This document shows positions 54,787 through 64,000 of a DNA stretch of 64,000 bases, piece by piece (position 1 is the stretch's first letter; the number at the start of each line of letters is the position of its first letter). Under the pieces are notes generated by a model. The model did not search any database, was not told where the DNA came from, and saw nothing but the letters and a program-made list of their open reading frames with translations. The position numbers and the translations under genes are program-made. Origin of the DNA: Afipia sp. P52-10 (GTDB taxonomy: Bacteria; Pseudomonadota; Alphaproteobacteria; Rhizobiales; Xanthobacteraceae); contig NZ_AZSJ01000004.1 of assembly GCF_000516555.1 (NCBI RefSeq), positions 378,537-442,536 on the forward strand, given 5' to 3'.

Positions 54787-55755
54787 TTACTTCTTGGCGA
54801 GACCGATGTCGGTCAGCGCCTTCTTTTCCGACACCATGAAGTCCTGCACGAACTTGGTGTAGTCGGCGCTGTTCATGTAGTTTGGCACCATCTCGAACTT
54901 GTCGAAGGCGGCGAGCACATGCGGGTCCTCGAGCGCCTTCTTGAACGCGTCGTGAATCTTCGCCACCACCTTCGGGTCCATGCCCTTCGGGCCTGCGAGG
55001 CCGAACGGCGAGTCGAACACGAACGGCAGCCCCACTTCCTTCAGCGTCGGCACATCGGGGAACAGCTTGACGCGGTTGGCGGTCCAGATCGTCAGGTAGC
55101 GCAGCTTGCCGGCATCGGCGAGCGGCTTGCCGCTGGTGCCCGACGCACCGAGCATGGTGTGGCCGCCGGCAACGGCGACATTGACCTCGGACGCGCCCTT
55201 GAACGGCACATGCGTCAGCTTGATGCCTTCCTTCGCCGCCATCTGCTCCATGCCGATGTGCAGCGAGGTGCCTGCGCCCGGCGTCGCATAGGTGACCTTG
55301 CCCGGGTTCGCCTTCGCGTACTCGACGACCTCCTTCCAGGTCTTGAAGCCGGACTGTTCGCTGGCAAAGGTCGCGAACACATAGCCCGTCAGATGGATGA
55401 TGTAGGTGAAGTCCTTCAGCGGGTCCCAGGTCGCGTCCTGCATGATCGGCAGGCGATAGACGCCGATCGGGATCTGCGAGAGCGTATAGCCGTCGGGCTT
55501 GGCGGTGGCCGCCATGGTCGCCGGTCCCAGCGCGCCGCCGCCGCCGGCCTTGTTCTCGATCAGGATCGGCTGGCCGAGATGCTTGGAAGCGGCTTCGGCG
55601 ATCGCACGCATGGCGACGTCGGTCGGGCCGCCCGCAGTCCACGGGATGATCAGCGTCACGGGCTTGGTGGGATAGTCCTGCGCGTTCGCGGAAGGCCCGA
55701 ACGTGGCCAGGGCGGCAGCCGCGCCGAAGGCCACCAGGAGTTGGCGTCGAATCAT
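54787..55755 (-). CDS. Bug/TctC receptor 5, detached paralogue of the array
   Basis: This is a 322-residue periplasmic receptor with the signal MIRRQLLVAFGAAAALATFG ending ANAQ and the mature start DYPTKPVTLIIPWTAGGPTD. IHLTGYVFATFASEQ, GAGTSLHIGMEQMAAKEGIK and GGHTMLGASGTSGKPL relate it to receptors 1 and 4. It is 4.5 kb from the array on the same strand, with no permease genes of its own, so it could feed the TctAB at 43302-45284. The frame stays open far upstream through antisense of the MFS gene, which I reject. The ATG at 55755 begins the signal peptide. Confidence 0.93.
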   Translation of the reverse strand: MIRRQLLVAFGAAAALATFGPSANAQDYPTKPVTLIIPWTAGGPTDVAMRAIAEAASKHLGQPILIENKAGGGGALGPATMAATAKPDGYTLSQIPIGVYRLPIMQDATWDPLKDFTYIIHLTGYVFATFASEQSGFKTWKEVVEYAKANPGKVTYATPGAGTSLHIGMEQMAAKEGIKLTHVPFKGASEVNVAVAGGHTMLGASGTSGKPLADAGKLRYLTIWTANRVKLFPDVPTLKEVGLPFVFDSPFGLAGPKGMDPKVVAKIHDAFKKALEDPHVLAAFDKFEMVPNYMNSADYTKFVQDFMVSEKKALTDIGLAKK

Positions 55756-56001
55756 GATCGTCCTTTTTGTTGTTTTTGCCGGATGCGGCGGCGCCTTAGC
55801 CCGCGGCCGGAACCGGCGCAAGCGCAGATGAGGCAGCACTGCCGTTCCTGGATGGACCCGACGCCACGACAGACGATGATGCGCGGCGCGGCCGCAAAAC
55901 CTCCGACCGCAATCGGCGAACCGTCTGTCCGCTATGCTCCCATGCCGCGAACTCATTTCCCGCTTCAGCGATTCTGTGCCAGATTGCCGCGATAAAAGGG
56001 A

Positions 56002-57342
56002 ATGAAACAATCGTCCATGGCCAAGCTGCAGGATGAATATTCCATGCGGCCTGACCGAGGCGGGCGCCGGGAGCCACGCATGCAGGGCAAGGTGCGAACC
56101 AAGCTGCGCAACGCCGACCTGACCTCGGCCCAGCGCTGGACGATCATGGGCGGCGCGGCGCTGATGCTCAGCCTCGCCATGGGCATGCGGCAGACCTTCG
56201 GCCTGTTCCAGCCCGAGGTGGTGAAGGCGATAGGCATCACCAGTTCCGATTTCTCCCTCGCCATGGCCTTGCAGAACGCGATCTGGGGCATCACCCAGCC
56301 GTTCGTCGGCCTGCTGGCCGACCGGCACGGGTCCCGCTACGTCATGTTGGGCGGGGCGCTCTGCTACGCCACCGGCCTCGTGATCATCATCTTCTCGACC
56401 TCGGCCGCCGTCCTGATCCTGGGCATGGGCTTCTGTGTCGGGGTGGCGCTGTCGTGCACCGCCACCAGCATCACCATGAGCGTCACCACCCGCGCCGCGG
56501 TACCGGCCCGGCGCAGCATCGCTATGGGCGCAGTGGCCGCCATGGGCTCGCTGGGGCTCGTGGTGGCGTCGCCACTGGCCCAGACGCTGATGACCGCCTT
56601 CAATTGGCAAATCGCACTGGTGGGCTTCCTGGGGCTTGCAGCGGTCATGGTTCCGGCCGCCCTGCTGGCCGGGAAGGCGGACGGGGTCGAAGTTCCCGCA
56701 TCCGACGACCCGGAGGCGACCTTCCGCAAGACCCTGCAGATGGCGTTCGGACACTCGGGCTACGTCACCATGGCGCTGGCGTTCTTCGTCTGCGGCCTGC
56801 AGCTCGTGTTCATGACCAACCACCTGCCGAACTACCTGGCGATCTGCGGCATGGACCCTTCCCTCAGCGCCACGGCGCTGGCGCTGATCGGCCTGTTCAA
56901 CGTGTTCGGCTGCTACCTGTTCGGCTGGCTCGGCAGCTTCCTGCCGAAGCAGTACCTGCTCGGCGGGCTGTACATCACCCGCTCGCTGGCCATCGGGCTC
57001 TACTTCATGTTCCCGCCGACCCCGCTGACCACCGTGCTGTTCGCGGCCACCCTCGGCACCCTGTGGCTCGGCGCCGCGACCCTGATCAACGGCCTCGTCG
57101 TCCAGCTGTTCGGCCTGCGCTTCATGGCGACGCTGACCGGTATCGCCTTCCTGAGCCATCAGACCGGCTCGTTCATCGGCGCCTGGGGCGGCGGACTGAT
57201 CTACGACATGCTCGGCAGCTATGACGTTGCCTGGAAGTCTGCGGTGGTGGTCGGGCTGATCGCCGGAACGTTCCAACTGATGATGAACGTGCGACCGCCG
57301 AAGCTGCAGGAGGCGCCCCAGGCAGCCGCTGCCGCGGCTTGA
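56002..57342 (+). CDS. MFS transporter
   Basis: This is a 446-residue major facilitator with 12 predicted helices. The loop 2-3 motif A is seen as GLLADRHGSRYVM. FGLFQPEVVKAIGITSSDFSLAMALQN after helix 1 resembles oxalate/formate-antiporter-like and monocarboxylate-type members. The start is uncertain: the ATG at 56002 has AAAAGGG only two bases away, whereas the ATG at 56080 (MQGKVRTKLRN) has GGGAG seven bases upstream and removes a charged leader. It is divergent from receptor 5. Substrate probably an organic acid, not proven. Confidence 0.85.
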   Translation: MKQSSMAKLQDEYSMRPDRGGRREPRMQGKVRTKLRNADLTSAQRWTIMGGAALMLSLAMGMRQTFGLFQPEVVKAIGITSSDFSLAMALQNAIWGITQPFVGLLADRHGSRYVMLGGALCYATGLVIIIFSTSAAVLILGMGFCVGVALSCTATSITMSVTTRAAVPARRSIAMGAVAAMGSLGLVVASPLAQTLMTAFNWQIALVGFLGLAAVMVPAALLAGKADGVEVPASDDPEATFRKTLQMAFGHSGYVTMALAFFVCGLQLVFMTNHLPNYLAICGMDPSLSATALALIGLFNVFGCYLFGWLGSFLPKQYLLGGLYITRSLAIGLYFMFPPTPLTTVLFAATLGTLWLGAATLINGLVVQLFGLRFMATLTGIAFLSHQTGSFIGAWGGGLIYDMLGSYDVAWKSAVVVGLIAGTFQLMMNVRPPKLQEAPQAAAAAA

Positions 57343-57354
57343 GCCTTGAGCGGA

Positions 57355-58296
57355 CTAAGCCAGCGGCGCGTACGTCAGGTACGCCAGCCGCTTCATCTCA
57401 CGACGGGTCTTGGTCACGGTGCTCAGCACGAGGCCGATGGAAAAACTCATCACGCTGATCAGCATCAGCCCGGTGGCCAGCACCGCGGTCGGCAGCTTCG
57501 GCACCAGCCCGGTGGCCAGAAAATGGATCACCACCGGGATTCCGAACCAAAGGCTGGCGATCGCAAAACCGACGCCCAACAGACCGAACAGTTGCAGCGG
57601 CCGCTCGTCCTTCACCAGCCGCGCGATCAGGACCAGGATGCGGAAGCCATCGCGAAAGGTCGAGAGCTTGCTCGCCGAGCCTTCCGGGCGGACGCCATAG
57701 GCGGTCGGCACCTCGCTTGAAGGCATGCGCAGCTCGAGCGCATGGATCGTCAGCTCGGTCTCGATCTCGAAGCCCTTCGACTGCGCCGGGAACGACTTGA
57801 CGAACCGGCGCGAGAACACCTTGTAACCGGACAGCATGTCGCTGAACTGATAGCCGAAGGTCCATTGCACGAGGCCGCTCAGGACGCGATTGCCGAAGCG
57901 GTGGCCGGCCCGATAGGCCTCCGCCTCCTTGCCGACCCGGGCGCCGTTGACGAAGTCGAGCGACTGACTGCGCAGCAGCGCGATCAGCTTCGGCGCGGCC
58001 TCGAGATCATAGGTGTTGTCCCCGTCCACCATCACGTAGATGTCCGCGTCGATGTCCGCAAACATCCGCCGGATCACGTTGCCCTTGCCCTGATAGCGCT
58101 CGATGCCGACCACCGCCCCTGCCCGCTGCGCGATCGCTGCGGTCTCGTCGGTGGAGTTGTTGTCGTAGACATAGACGGTCGCGGTCGGCAGCGCCGCCTT
58201 GGCGCGCGCAACGACGGCGGCGACGGTCAGCGCCTCATTGTAGCAAGGTACGATGACCGCGATCCGCGGCGCAGCCGACACAGCATCGGCGTTCAT
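57355..58296 (-). CDS. Family 2 glycosyltransferase, polyprenyl-phosphate type
   Basis: This is a 313-residue protein with a GT-A domain: IAVIVPCYNEALTVAAVVA (about 12-30), DNNSTDETAAIA, and the metal-site stretch YVMVDGDNTYDLEA. Two C-terminal hydrophobic helices (about 236-290) follow, as in DPM1/GtrB-like enzymes. It probably moves a sugar from a nucleotide to a lipid carrier at the inner membrane. It is the last gene of the rhamnose and uronate series on the minus strand, 116 bases after the epimerase gene, a gap that contains a palindrome. Confidence 0.88.
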   Translation of the reverse strand: MNADAVSAAPRIAVIVPCYNEALTVAAVVARAKAALPTATVYVYDNNSTDETAAIAQRAGAVVGIERYQGKGNVIRRMFADIDADIYVMVDGDNTYDLEAAPKLIALLRSQSLDFVNGARVGKEAEAYRAGHRFGNRVLSGLVQWTFGYQFSDMLSGYKVFSRRFVKSFPAQSKGFEIETELTIHALELRMPSSEVPTAYGVRPEGSASKLSTFRDGFRILVLIARLVKDERPLQLFGLLGVGFAIASLWFGIPVVIHFLATGLVPKLPTAVLATGLMLISVMSFSIGLVLSTVTKTRREMKRLAYLTYAPLA

Positions 58297-58351
58297 GCGA
58301 CGCTCCGCACGATCGGCCAGGCTGTCCTTGCGGAGTTTCTATAGCGTCGCG

Positions 58352-58394
58352 GCATGATCTGTTCCGAAAGTGACACCGGCTTTCGGGATCATGC
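58352..58394. repeat. Palindromic element GCATGATC..GATCATGC
   Basis: Eight-base arms flank TTCCGAAAGTGACACCGGC-type core sequence. It is related to 11695-11744. It sits in the gap between the epimerase and glycosyltransferase genes. Confidence 0.65.
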
Positions 58395-58412
58395 AGGCCG
58401 AATCAGATCGCG

Positions 58413-59447
58413 TCAGACCCCGTGGTAGTCACGATACCACGCAACCGTCTTGCGTATGCCCTCCTCGATCGAGGTCTTCGGCGTGAAGCCGATCGCGCGT
58501 GCCAGATCCTCGATATCGGCGTAAGTCTCGGGGACATCGCCGGGCTGCATCGGCAGAAACTGCTTGTCCGCCGCTCGCCCCAATTCCTTCTCGAACAGGC
58601 TGACCACCTTCATCAGCTCTTCCGGCTTGTTGTTGCCGATGTTGTAGACCCGCCAGGGCGCGGCGCTGCTGCCGGGATCGAAGCTCGCACCGTTCGCTTG
58701 CGGCGGTTTGTCCATCAGCCGCACGATCGCTTCGGCAACGTCGTCGACATAGGTGAAATCGCGCCGCATGTTGCCGTTGTTGAACAGCTTGATCGGCTTG
58801 CCCTGGGCGATCGCGTCCGCGAACAGGTAGGTCGCCATGTCCGGACGGCCCCACGGGCCATAGACGGTGAAGAAACGCAGGCCGGTGCACGGCAGCCCAT
58901 AAAGGTGGCTGTAGGAGTGCGCCATCAGCTCGTTGGCCTTCTTGGTCGCCGCATACAGGCTGACCGGATGATCGACGCTGTCGTGGATCGAAAACGGCAC
59001 CTTCTTGTTGGCGCCGTAGACCGACGACGACGAGGCATAGAGCAGATGCCTGCAGCCGTTGTGGCGGCAACCTTCGAGGATGTTGAGAAAGCCGTCGAGA
59101 TTGGCGCTCGCATAAACGTGCGGATGCTCGATCGAGTAGCGCACACCGGGCTGGGCGGCGAGGTGGATGACGCGGCCGAACCTGTGCTGCTTGAACAGGG
59201 TGAACAGGTCGTCCTGTTTGGCGATGTCGAGCTTCTCGAAGGCGAACCTGTCGTGGTTACGCAGGATCGACAGCCGCGCCTCCTTCAGCGACGGGTCGTA
59301 ATAGGCATTCATGTTGTCGATGCCGACCACCGTACGGCCTTGCTGGAGCAGACGCTGCGCGACATGCAGACCGATGAAGCCCGCAGCCCCCGTCACCAGA
59401 ATTGCATCGTCGGTCGCATTGTTCGGAGCCACCTTGCCTGAAGCCAT
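58413..59447 (-). CDS. NAD-dependent epimerase, UDP-glucuronate 4-epimerase type
   Basis: This is a 344-residue extended SDR. ILVTGAAGFIGLHVAQRLL is the NAD motif at about 16-34, with YASSSSVYGANKKVPF, the catalytic Y-x3-K in LYAATKKANE, and LRFFTVYGPWGRPDMA, the signature of UDP-glucuronate 4-epimerases (LpsL/CapI group). It would supply UDP-galacturonate for surface polysaccharide. The ATG at 59447 is preferred, and another in-frame ATG at 59465 adds six residues. It follows rfbA on the same strand after 130 bases. Confidence 0.88.
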   Translation of the reverse strand: MASGKVAPNNATDDAILVTGAAGFIGLHVAQRLLQQGRTVVGIDNMNAYYDPSLKEARLSILRNHDRFAFEKLDIAKQDDLFTLFKQHRFGRVIHLAAQPGVRYSIEHPHVYASANLDGFLNILEGCRHNGCRHLLYASSSSVYGANKKVPFSIHDSVDHPVSLYAATKKANELMAHSYSHLYGLPCTGLRFFTVYGPWGRPDMATYLFADAIAQGKPIKLFNNGNMRRDFTYVDDVAEAIVRLMDKPPQANGASFDPGSSAAPWRVYNIGNNKPEELMKVVSLFEKELGRAADKQFLPMQPGDVPETYADIEDLARAIGFTPKTSIEEGIRKTVAWYRDYHGV

Positions 59448-59577
59448 AATCGCCTGCGACCTCATCTTAGTTCCATGATCCGAGGCGACGAAAGCCGATC
59501 ATGATGTCATTTCTTTGCTACCGCGTGCCGCGATGTTGAGCATGACGATCGTGCGACAGTTCCGTGGCCATGATGCG

Positions 59578-60447
59578 CTATCGCCCCGTCTGAACAACGT
59601 CCTGAAGGTATTGTCCGTAATCGTTGTTGTAGTCGCGCGCGAGCCTGAGCATCTGCTCCGACGAGATGAAGCCATTGCGCCAGGCGATCTCTTCCAGGCA
59701 GGCGATCTTCAAGCCCTGCCGCCGCTCGATCGTCTCGACGAACTGCGCGGCCTCGAGCAAACTCGACGGGGTTCCGGTATCGAGCCAGGCCATGCCGCGC
59801 GGCATGCGCTGCACGGTCAGGTCGCCGCGCGCGAGATAAACATTGTTGATCGACGTGATCTCCCGCTCGCCGCGCGGCGAAGGCTTCACCTCTTTCGCAA
59901 TGTCGTACACGTCGCCGTCATAGAAGTAGAGGCCGGTGACCGCGAGATTGGACTTCGGCGCGTCCGGCTTCTCCTCGATCGACAGCGCCCGGCCCGTCGC
60001 ATCCATCTCGACAATGCCGAAGGCCCGCGGGTTGGGCACCGCGTAGGCAAACACCGTCGCCCCCCGCTTCAGCTCCGCTGCAGTCTTGACCAAACCGGTG
60101 AGGCCCGCCCCATAGAAGATGTTGTCGCCCAGCGCCAATGCGGTGGGGGCACCGCCGCCGAACATCTCGCCGATGATGAATGCTTCCGCGAGCCCGCCCG
60201 GACTGTCCTGCACCGCATAGTCGATGCTCATGCCCCATTGGCGGCCATCGCCCAACAGCTCGCGATAGAGCGGCAGCGCCTCCGGCGTCGAGATGATCAG
60301 ATGCTCGCGAATGCCCGCCAGCATCAGCACCGACAGCGGATAGTAGATCATCGGCTTGTCGTAGATCGGCAACAGCTGCTTCGAGATCGCACGCGTGATC
60401 GGATAGAGCCGCGTGCCCCGCCCTCCCGCCAAAATGATGCCTTTCAT
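59578..60447 (-). CDS. rfbA: Glucose-1-phosphate thymidylyltransferase
   Basis: RfbA (RmlA) makes dTDP-glucose from dTTP and glucose 1-phosphate, the first step of dTDP-L-rhamnose synthesis. The protein has 289 residues. [20 protein letters not shown] at 3-22 is the nucleotide loop. [26 protein letters not shown] and VTGLYFYD are family signatures. The ATG at 60447 overlaps the rfbD stop (ATGA), giving a secure start. Confidence 0.96.
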   Translation of the reverse strand: MKGIILAGGRGTRLYPITRAISKQLLPIYDKPMIYYPLSVLMLAGIREHLIISTPEALPLYRELLGDGRQWGMSIDYAVQDSPGGLAEAFIIGEMFGGGAPTALALGDNIFYGAGLTGLVKTAAELKRGATVFAYAVPNPRAFGIVEMDATGRALSIEEKPDAPKSNLAVTGLYFYDGDVYDIAKEVKPSPRGEREITSINNVYLARGDLTVQRMPRGMAWLDTGTPSSLLEAAQFVETIERRQGLKIACLEEIAWRNGFISSEQMLRLARDYNNDYGQYLQDVVQTGR

Positions 60448-61352
60448 GAGCCCGCCCCTGTCGCCTTGCCGCTTGCGTCGGCCACCAGGCGCCTGACCAC
60501 GCCAGGCAGGCTCTCCCGCCAGTCCGGCAGCGCGATGCCGAATGTGGCCTGCAGCTTTCCGCAATCCAACCGTGAATTCGCCGGCCGTCTCGCCGGTGTC
60601 GGATACTCCGCCGTCGTGATCGGCACAACGGGCACCGAGCGATGGCCCGCCTCGTCCGCAAGACGCATGATCGCCCGCGCAAACCCACACCATGTGGTCT
60701 CGCCGCGCGCAGCCAGATGAAAGATACCGCACGCGTCCGACGCCGTACCTGAGAGCATCGTCCGCGCGATGGCGAGCAGCGCCGCCGCTATATCGTGAGC
60801 CGACGTCGGATTGCCTGTCTGGTCGTCCACCACGCGCAGCGCCTCGCGCTCGCGCGCCAGCCGCAGCATCGTCTTGACGAAGTTGCTGCCGTAGGCGCTG
60901 TAGACCCACGCGGTGCGGACGATTAGCGCGTGCGGACAAACGTGCAGCACGGCCTGTTCGCCCTCGCGCTTTGAGCGGCCATAGACGCCAAGCGGCCCGG
61001 TCGCGTCGTGTTCGACATAGGCGGAGCTTTTCGCGCCATCGAACACATAATCCGTGGAGACGTGGATGAACGGGATGCCGCGCGCTGCCGCAATCCCTGC
61101 CAGCCAAGCGGCCCCGTCACGGTTCACCGCGAAGGCCCGCGCCGCTTCGCTCTCCGCCGCATCGACGGCGGTGTAAGCGGCGGCATTGATGATCACCTCC
61201 GGCGCCAACGCCGCGATCTGCTCCGCACCCGCCCTGCTTTCGAGATCAAGGTTTGGCCGGCCATATGCACGCAGGTCGATCCGCGCGGCCGAAGCCGCCT
61301 CAGCCAGCGCCTGTGCGAGCTGCCCCGTGCTGCCGGCGACCAGCACCTTCAT
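60444..61352 (-). CDS. rfbD: dTDP-4-dehydrorhamnose reductase
   Basis: RfbD (RmlD) performs the last step, reducing dTDP-4-dehydro-L-rhamnose to dTDP-L-rhamnose. It is a 302-residue extended SDR with [14 protein letters not shown] at about 3-16, [24 protein letters not shown], and the catalytic Y-x3-K in [12 protein letters not shown]. Both ends overlap the neighbours by ATGA, so rfbB-rfbD-rfbA are translationally coupled. Confidence 0.95.
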   Translation of the reverse strand: MKVLVAGSTGQLAQALAEAASAARIDLRAYGRPNLDLESRAGAEQIAALAPEVIINAAAYTAVDAAESEAARAFAVNRDGAAWLAGIAAARGIPFIHVSTDYVFDGAKSSAYVEHDATGPLGVYGRSKREGEQAVLHVCPHALIVRTAWVYSAYGSNFVKTMLRLAREREALRVVDDQTGNPTSAHDIAAALLAIARTMLSGTASDACGIFHLAARGETTWCGFARAIMRLADEAGHRSVPVVPITTAEYPTPARRPANSRLDCGKLQATFGIALPDWRESLPGVVRRLVADASGKATGAGS

Positions 61353-62410
61353 CGCGGTGCAGCCTCGACGAGCCCCAACCGCTCGCCACGGTACACCCTG
61401 TCGCGGATCGGAGCCCACCAGTCGCGCCGATCGAGATACCAGCGCACGGTCTTCTCAAGACCCGTGTCGAAGGTCTCCTCCGCACGCCAGCCCAACTGCC
61501 TTTGAAGCTTGCTCGCATCGATCGCATAGCGCTGATCGTGTCCCGGACGATCGGTGACGAAGCTGATCAGGCTTTCATGCGGCGCAGGCTTCGGCGCAAG
61601 ACGATCCATCAGATGGCAGATCGCCTGCACCACCTGCAGATTGCTGCGTTCGTTCGAACCGCCGACATTGTACTTCTCGCCAAGCCGCCCTTCGGTGACG
61701 ATCAGATGCAACGCGCGGGCATGATCCTCGACATAGAGCCAATCGCGCACGTTCGAGCCATTGCCATAGACCGGCAGCGGTTTGCCTTCGAGCGCGTTGA
61801 GGATCGTCAGCGGGATCAGCTTCTCGGGGAAATGATAGGGCCCATAGTTGTTCGAGCAGTTGGAGATCAGAACCGGAATGCCATACGTCCGGTGCCAGGC
61901 CCGCACCAGGTGATCGGCCGCGGCCTTGCTTGCGGAATACGGCGACGACGGATCGTAGGTTGTCTGCTCGGTGAACAGGCCATCATCGCCGAGCGAACCA
62001 TAAACCTCATCGGTCGAGACATGCAGGAAGCGGAAACCGTCACGCTTGGCCTGGCCGGCTTTATCCAGATAGGCGCGCACGGCCTCCAGCAGAACCGCCG
62101 TGCCCATCACATTGGTTTCGAGGAAAACCTGCGCCGACGCGATCGAACGATCCACGTGGCTTTCGGCGGCGAGGTGAACCACCGCATCAGGCTCGTAGCG
62201 CGCAAACACATCTGCCATCGCCTTCGGATCGCAAATGTTCGCCTTGACGAGGATATAGCCCGGGTCGCTCTCGATGCTCGCCAGCGACGTCAGCGTCGAG
62301 GCGTAGGTCAGGCAATCAACGTTGACCACCGACTGCTTCAGCGTGCCGACAAGATAGCGGCAGAGCGCCGACCCGATGAACCCTGCTCCGCCCGTCACCA
62401 GAAAACGCAT
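61349..62410 (-). CDS. rfbB: dTDP-glucose 4,6-dehydratase
   Basis: RfbB (RmlB) converts dTDP-glucose to dTDP-4-keto-6-deoxyglucose with bound NAD. The protein has 353 residues. [20 protein letters not shown] opens the NAD fold. [10 protein letters not shown], the active-site STDEVYGSL, and Y-x3-K in [12 protein letters not shown] are clear. The ATG at 62410 is two bases after the rfbC stop. The longer open frame upstream is rejected. Confidence 0.96.
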   Translation of the reverse strand: MRFLVTGGAGFIGSALCRYLVGTLKQSVVNVDCLTYASTLTSLASIESDPGYILVKANICDPKAMADVFARYEPDAVVHLAAESHVDRSIASAQVFLETNVMGTAVLLEAVRAYLDKAGQAKRDGFRFLHVSTDEVYGSLGDDGLFTEQTTYDPSSPYSASKAAADHLVRAWHRTYGIPVLISNCSNNYGPYHFPEKLIPLTILNALEGKPLPVYGNGSNVRDWLYVEDHARALHLIVTEGRLGEKYNVGGSNERSNLQVVQAICHLMDRLAPKPAPHESLISFVTDRPGHDQRYAIDASKLQRQLGWRAEETFDTGLEKTVRWYLDRRDWWAPIRDRVYRGERLGLVEAAPR

Positions 62411-62412
62411 GC

Positions 62413-62976
62413 TCACACCAAGCCAGGGAACACCACGCCGATATCGCCAAGGCGCGGCTGCTTGCGATCCTTCTCCGAGAGCGTCACCGCATCGGCGGCC
62501 ACACCCCAATCGATGCCGAGCGCCGGATCGTTCCAGGCGATGCCGCGATCAGCCTGCGGCGCGTAATAATCCGTCGTTTTATACAGGACCTCGGTATCGT
62601 CCTCCAGCGTGAGATAGCCGTGCGCGAAGCCCACCGGCACCCAGAGCTGACGCCAATTTTCGGCCGAAAGCTCGACAGCAACGTGCCGGCCGAAGGTGGG
62701 CGAACCGTCGCGGATGTCGACGGCGACGTCCAGAATTCGGCCACGCGTTACGCGCACCAGTTTGCCCTGACCATGCGGAGGCACCTGAAAATGCAACCCG
62801 CGCAGGACACCTCGCGTCGTGGAATACACGTGGTTTTCCTGCACGAAGGCCGTCGGCACAGCATGGGCCGCAGCCTGATCGGCACGGTAGGTTTCCGAGA
62901 AGAACCCGCGTGCATCCGCGATCTTGCGCGGCGTGATCACGATCAGCCCCTCGATGTCAAAGCGCTGGAAGTCCAC
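62413..62976 (-). CDS. rfbC: dTDP-4-dehydrorhamnose 3,5-epimerase
   Basis: RfbC (RmlC) epimerises C3 and C5 of the keto sugar. This 187-residue cupin has [20 protein letters not shown] with the catalytic base H62, followed by [27 protein letters not shown] with the catalytic tyrosine Y132. The start is a GTG at 62976 ([10 protein letters not shown]), because no ATG is available in a suitable place. It is the first gene of the rhamnose operon, and its promoter should lie in the 149-base gap shared with the divergent AGE gene. Confidence 0.94.
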   Translation of the reverse strand: MDFQRFDIEGLIVITPRKIADARGFFSETYRADQAAAHAVPTAFVQENHVYSTTRGVLRGLHFQVPPHGQGKLVRVTRGRILDVAVDIRDGSPTFGRHVAVELSAENWRQLWVPVGFAHGYLTLEDDTEVLYKTTDYYAPQADRGIAWNDPALGIDWGVAADAVTLSEKDRKQPRLGDIGVVFPGLV

Positions 62977-63125
62977 AGGTCACAGCTCACGAATGGAAGA
63001 TTGGCCGCAGTAAGCAGGTTTCCCGGTTTGGATCAACGCAAGCCCGTTTCATGCCGGTACCGTATGCAGGGATCGCGCCCCTGAAACGACTGGCGCCGCG
63101 CGCGCTCCGGCCCTAAAAATAACCC

Positions 63126-64000
63126 ATGGACACGCTGGTTAACGACGACGCGATCGCAACGCTCCGCAGCTGGATGACCGAGCATGCCCTGCCGCTGTGG
63201 GCGTCCACCGGCTGGGATGGCACCCATGGCGGCTTCGTCGAGCGGCTGGGCGCGGACGGAACCCCCGACCGCGACGCCCCGCGCCGGACGTTCGTGCAGG
63301 CGCGGCAGATCTACTGCTACGCCAAGGCGGCCCAGTTCGACTGGCACCCGAACGCCAAACAGATCGCTCTGGACGGCCTGGAGGCGCTGCTGAAGCTGCG
63401 CGGCACTGACACCGAGAACGGCTTTCCGCACCTCACGGCCGCCGACGGCGCCGTGCTGGACGCGAAGCGCGACACCTACGATCTCGCCTTCGTGCTGCTG
63501 GCGCAGGCGACCCTGCTGGGATTGACCGGTGACGCGCAAGTGCGCGCCGAAATCGATCGCAACCTGCTGTTCCTCGACCAGAAGCTGCGCTCCTCCCATG
63601 GCGGCTTCGTCGAGGAGCTGCCACAGCGGCCACCGCGACGGCAGAATCCGCAGATGCATCTGTTCGAGGCGATGATCGCCCTGTTCGATGCCACCGGCGA
63701 GCCGGTGTTCCAGCAGCGCGCTGGTGAGTTCTTCGGCCTGTTCTCGGCGAGCCTGTTCGATGGCCGCTCGGCCACGCTCGGCGAATACTATGAGGAGGAC
63801 TGGTCCAACATTCAGCCGGTACGGGTCGAGCCCGGACATCTGGCGGAATGGACTTGGCTGCTGAAAGGCTTCGAGCGGATCACAGGCTGCCCGACGGGCC
63901 GGCACCGCTCGGCGCTGATGCCCTCGCTGCTGCGCTACCGCGACGCCAGCGGCTGCCTTACCGACGAGGGCGACCGCGACGGCACCATCACCCAAACGAC
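63126..64000 (+). CDS. AGE-family sugar epimerase/isomerase, truncated by window end
   Basis: The frame is open from the ATG at 63126 to the window end, 291 codons without a stop. The product starts MDTLVNDDAIATLRSWMTEH. It shows the N-acylglucosamine 2-epimerase / mannose-6-phosphate isomerase (AGE) pattern of an alpha/alpha barrel: GTHGGFVERLGADG, RRTFVQARQIYCYAKAA, RDTYDLAFVLLAQA, HGGFVEEL, NPQMHLFEAMIALFDAT, and VEPGHLAEWTWLL with a barrel histidine. It probably interconverts sugars for the adjacent polysaccharide pathway. Family members usually have about 380-400 residues, so roughly a quarter is missing. Confidence 0.85.
   Translation, partial: MDTLVNDDAIATLRSWMTEHALPLWASTGWDGTHGGFVERLGADGTPDRDAPRRTFVQARQIYCYAKAAQFDWHPNAKQIALDGLEALLKLRGTDTENGFPHLTAADGAVLDAKRDTYDLAFVLLAQATLLGLTGDAQVRAEIDRNLLFLDQKLRSSHGGFVEELPQRPPRRQNPQMHLFEAMIALFDATGEPVFQQRAGEFFGLFSASLFDGRSATLGEYYEEDWSNIQPVRVEPGHLAEWTWLLKGFERITGCPTGRHRSALMPSLLRYRDASGCLTDEGDRDGTITQT

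Overview
The window looks like chromosomal DNA of a high-GC alphaproteobacterium of the Bradyrhizobium / Rhodopseudomonas / Afipia group (Nitrobacteraceae). I base this on the gene repertoire (many Bug-type solute receptors, liv operons, a DUF6894 protein, a Host_attach protein, CaiB/BaiF and Crp/Fnr genes) and on intergenic palindromes of the 'ATTCCGGG..CCCGGAAT' and 'ATGGCCGGG..CCCGGCCAT' type. I know these palindromes as common in this group. That is recollection, not a search. No rRNA, tRNA, CRISPR, transposase or phage gene was seen.

Layout. 1-10054 is mostly housekeeping: phosphatase, fabI, an ECF sigma/anti-sigma pair, a frameshifted Bug receptor gene, a His-tailed CDF metal exporter, an intact Bug receptor, a DUF2971 protein, a DnaJ-type chaperone, a lipoprotein, pdxH and an SDR. 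10055-12742 has no gene I can support. It holds a possibly structured element and a mosaic of nested and duplicated repeats, and it ends at a 27-codon membrane-peptide gene. 13060-17347 is an S-adenosylmethionine cycle cluster (methyltransferase-like gene, metK, ahcY). 17477-21670 holds small regulatory and stress-type genes. 21879-28711 is one long minus-strand unit, livKHMGF followed by an SDR and a zinc-type MetE-like alkyltransferase, so uptake and metabolism of one substrate are probably coupled. 28954-36211 holds scattered catabolic and membrane genes (degenerate amidohydrolase, Host_attach, beta-lactamase-like hydrolase, CaiB CoA-transferase, HemD-like, alpha/beta hydrolase, rhomboid). 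36483-40954 is an RND efflux pair with a strong terminator.

41171-50255 is the most distinctive part. It contains a tripartite tricarboxylate transporter (tctA, tctB) preceded by four tandem, related Bug receptors, with a LysR regulator and an enoyl-CoA hydratase homologue downstream. A fifth close paralogue lies at 54787-55755. An identical 16-base palindrome with LysR-box geometry lies just after tctA (on the lysR side) and between two of the receptor genes. A different LacI-like palindrome lies before another receptor gene and before the alpha/beta hydrolase gene. This suggests one permease served by several receptors under separate control.

50619-57342 holds an Rrf2 regulator overlapping a CPYC flavoprotein gene, a cytochrome P450 divergent from an orphan ABC receptor, and an MFS transporter. 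57355-62976 is a minus-strand surface-polysaccharide operon (rfbC, rfbB, rfbD, rfbA, UDP-glucuronate-epimerase type, GT2), followed by a divergent AGE-family sugar isomerase cut by the window end.
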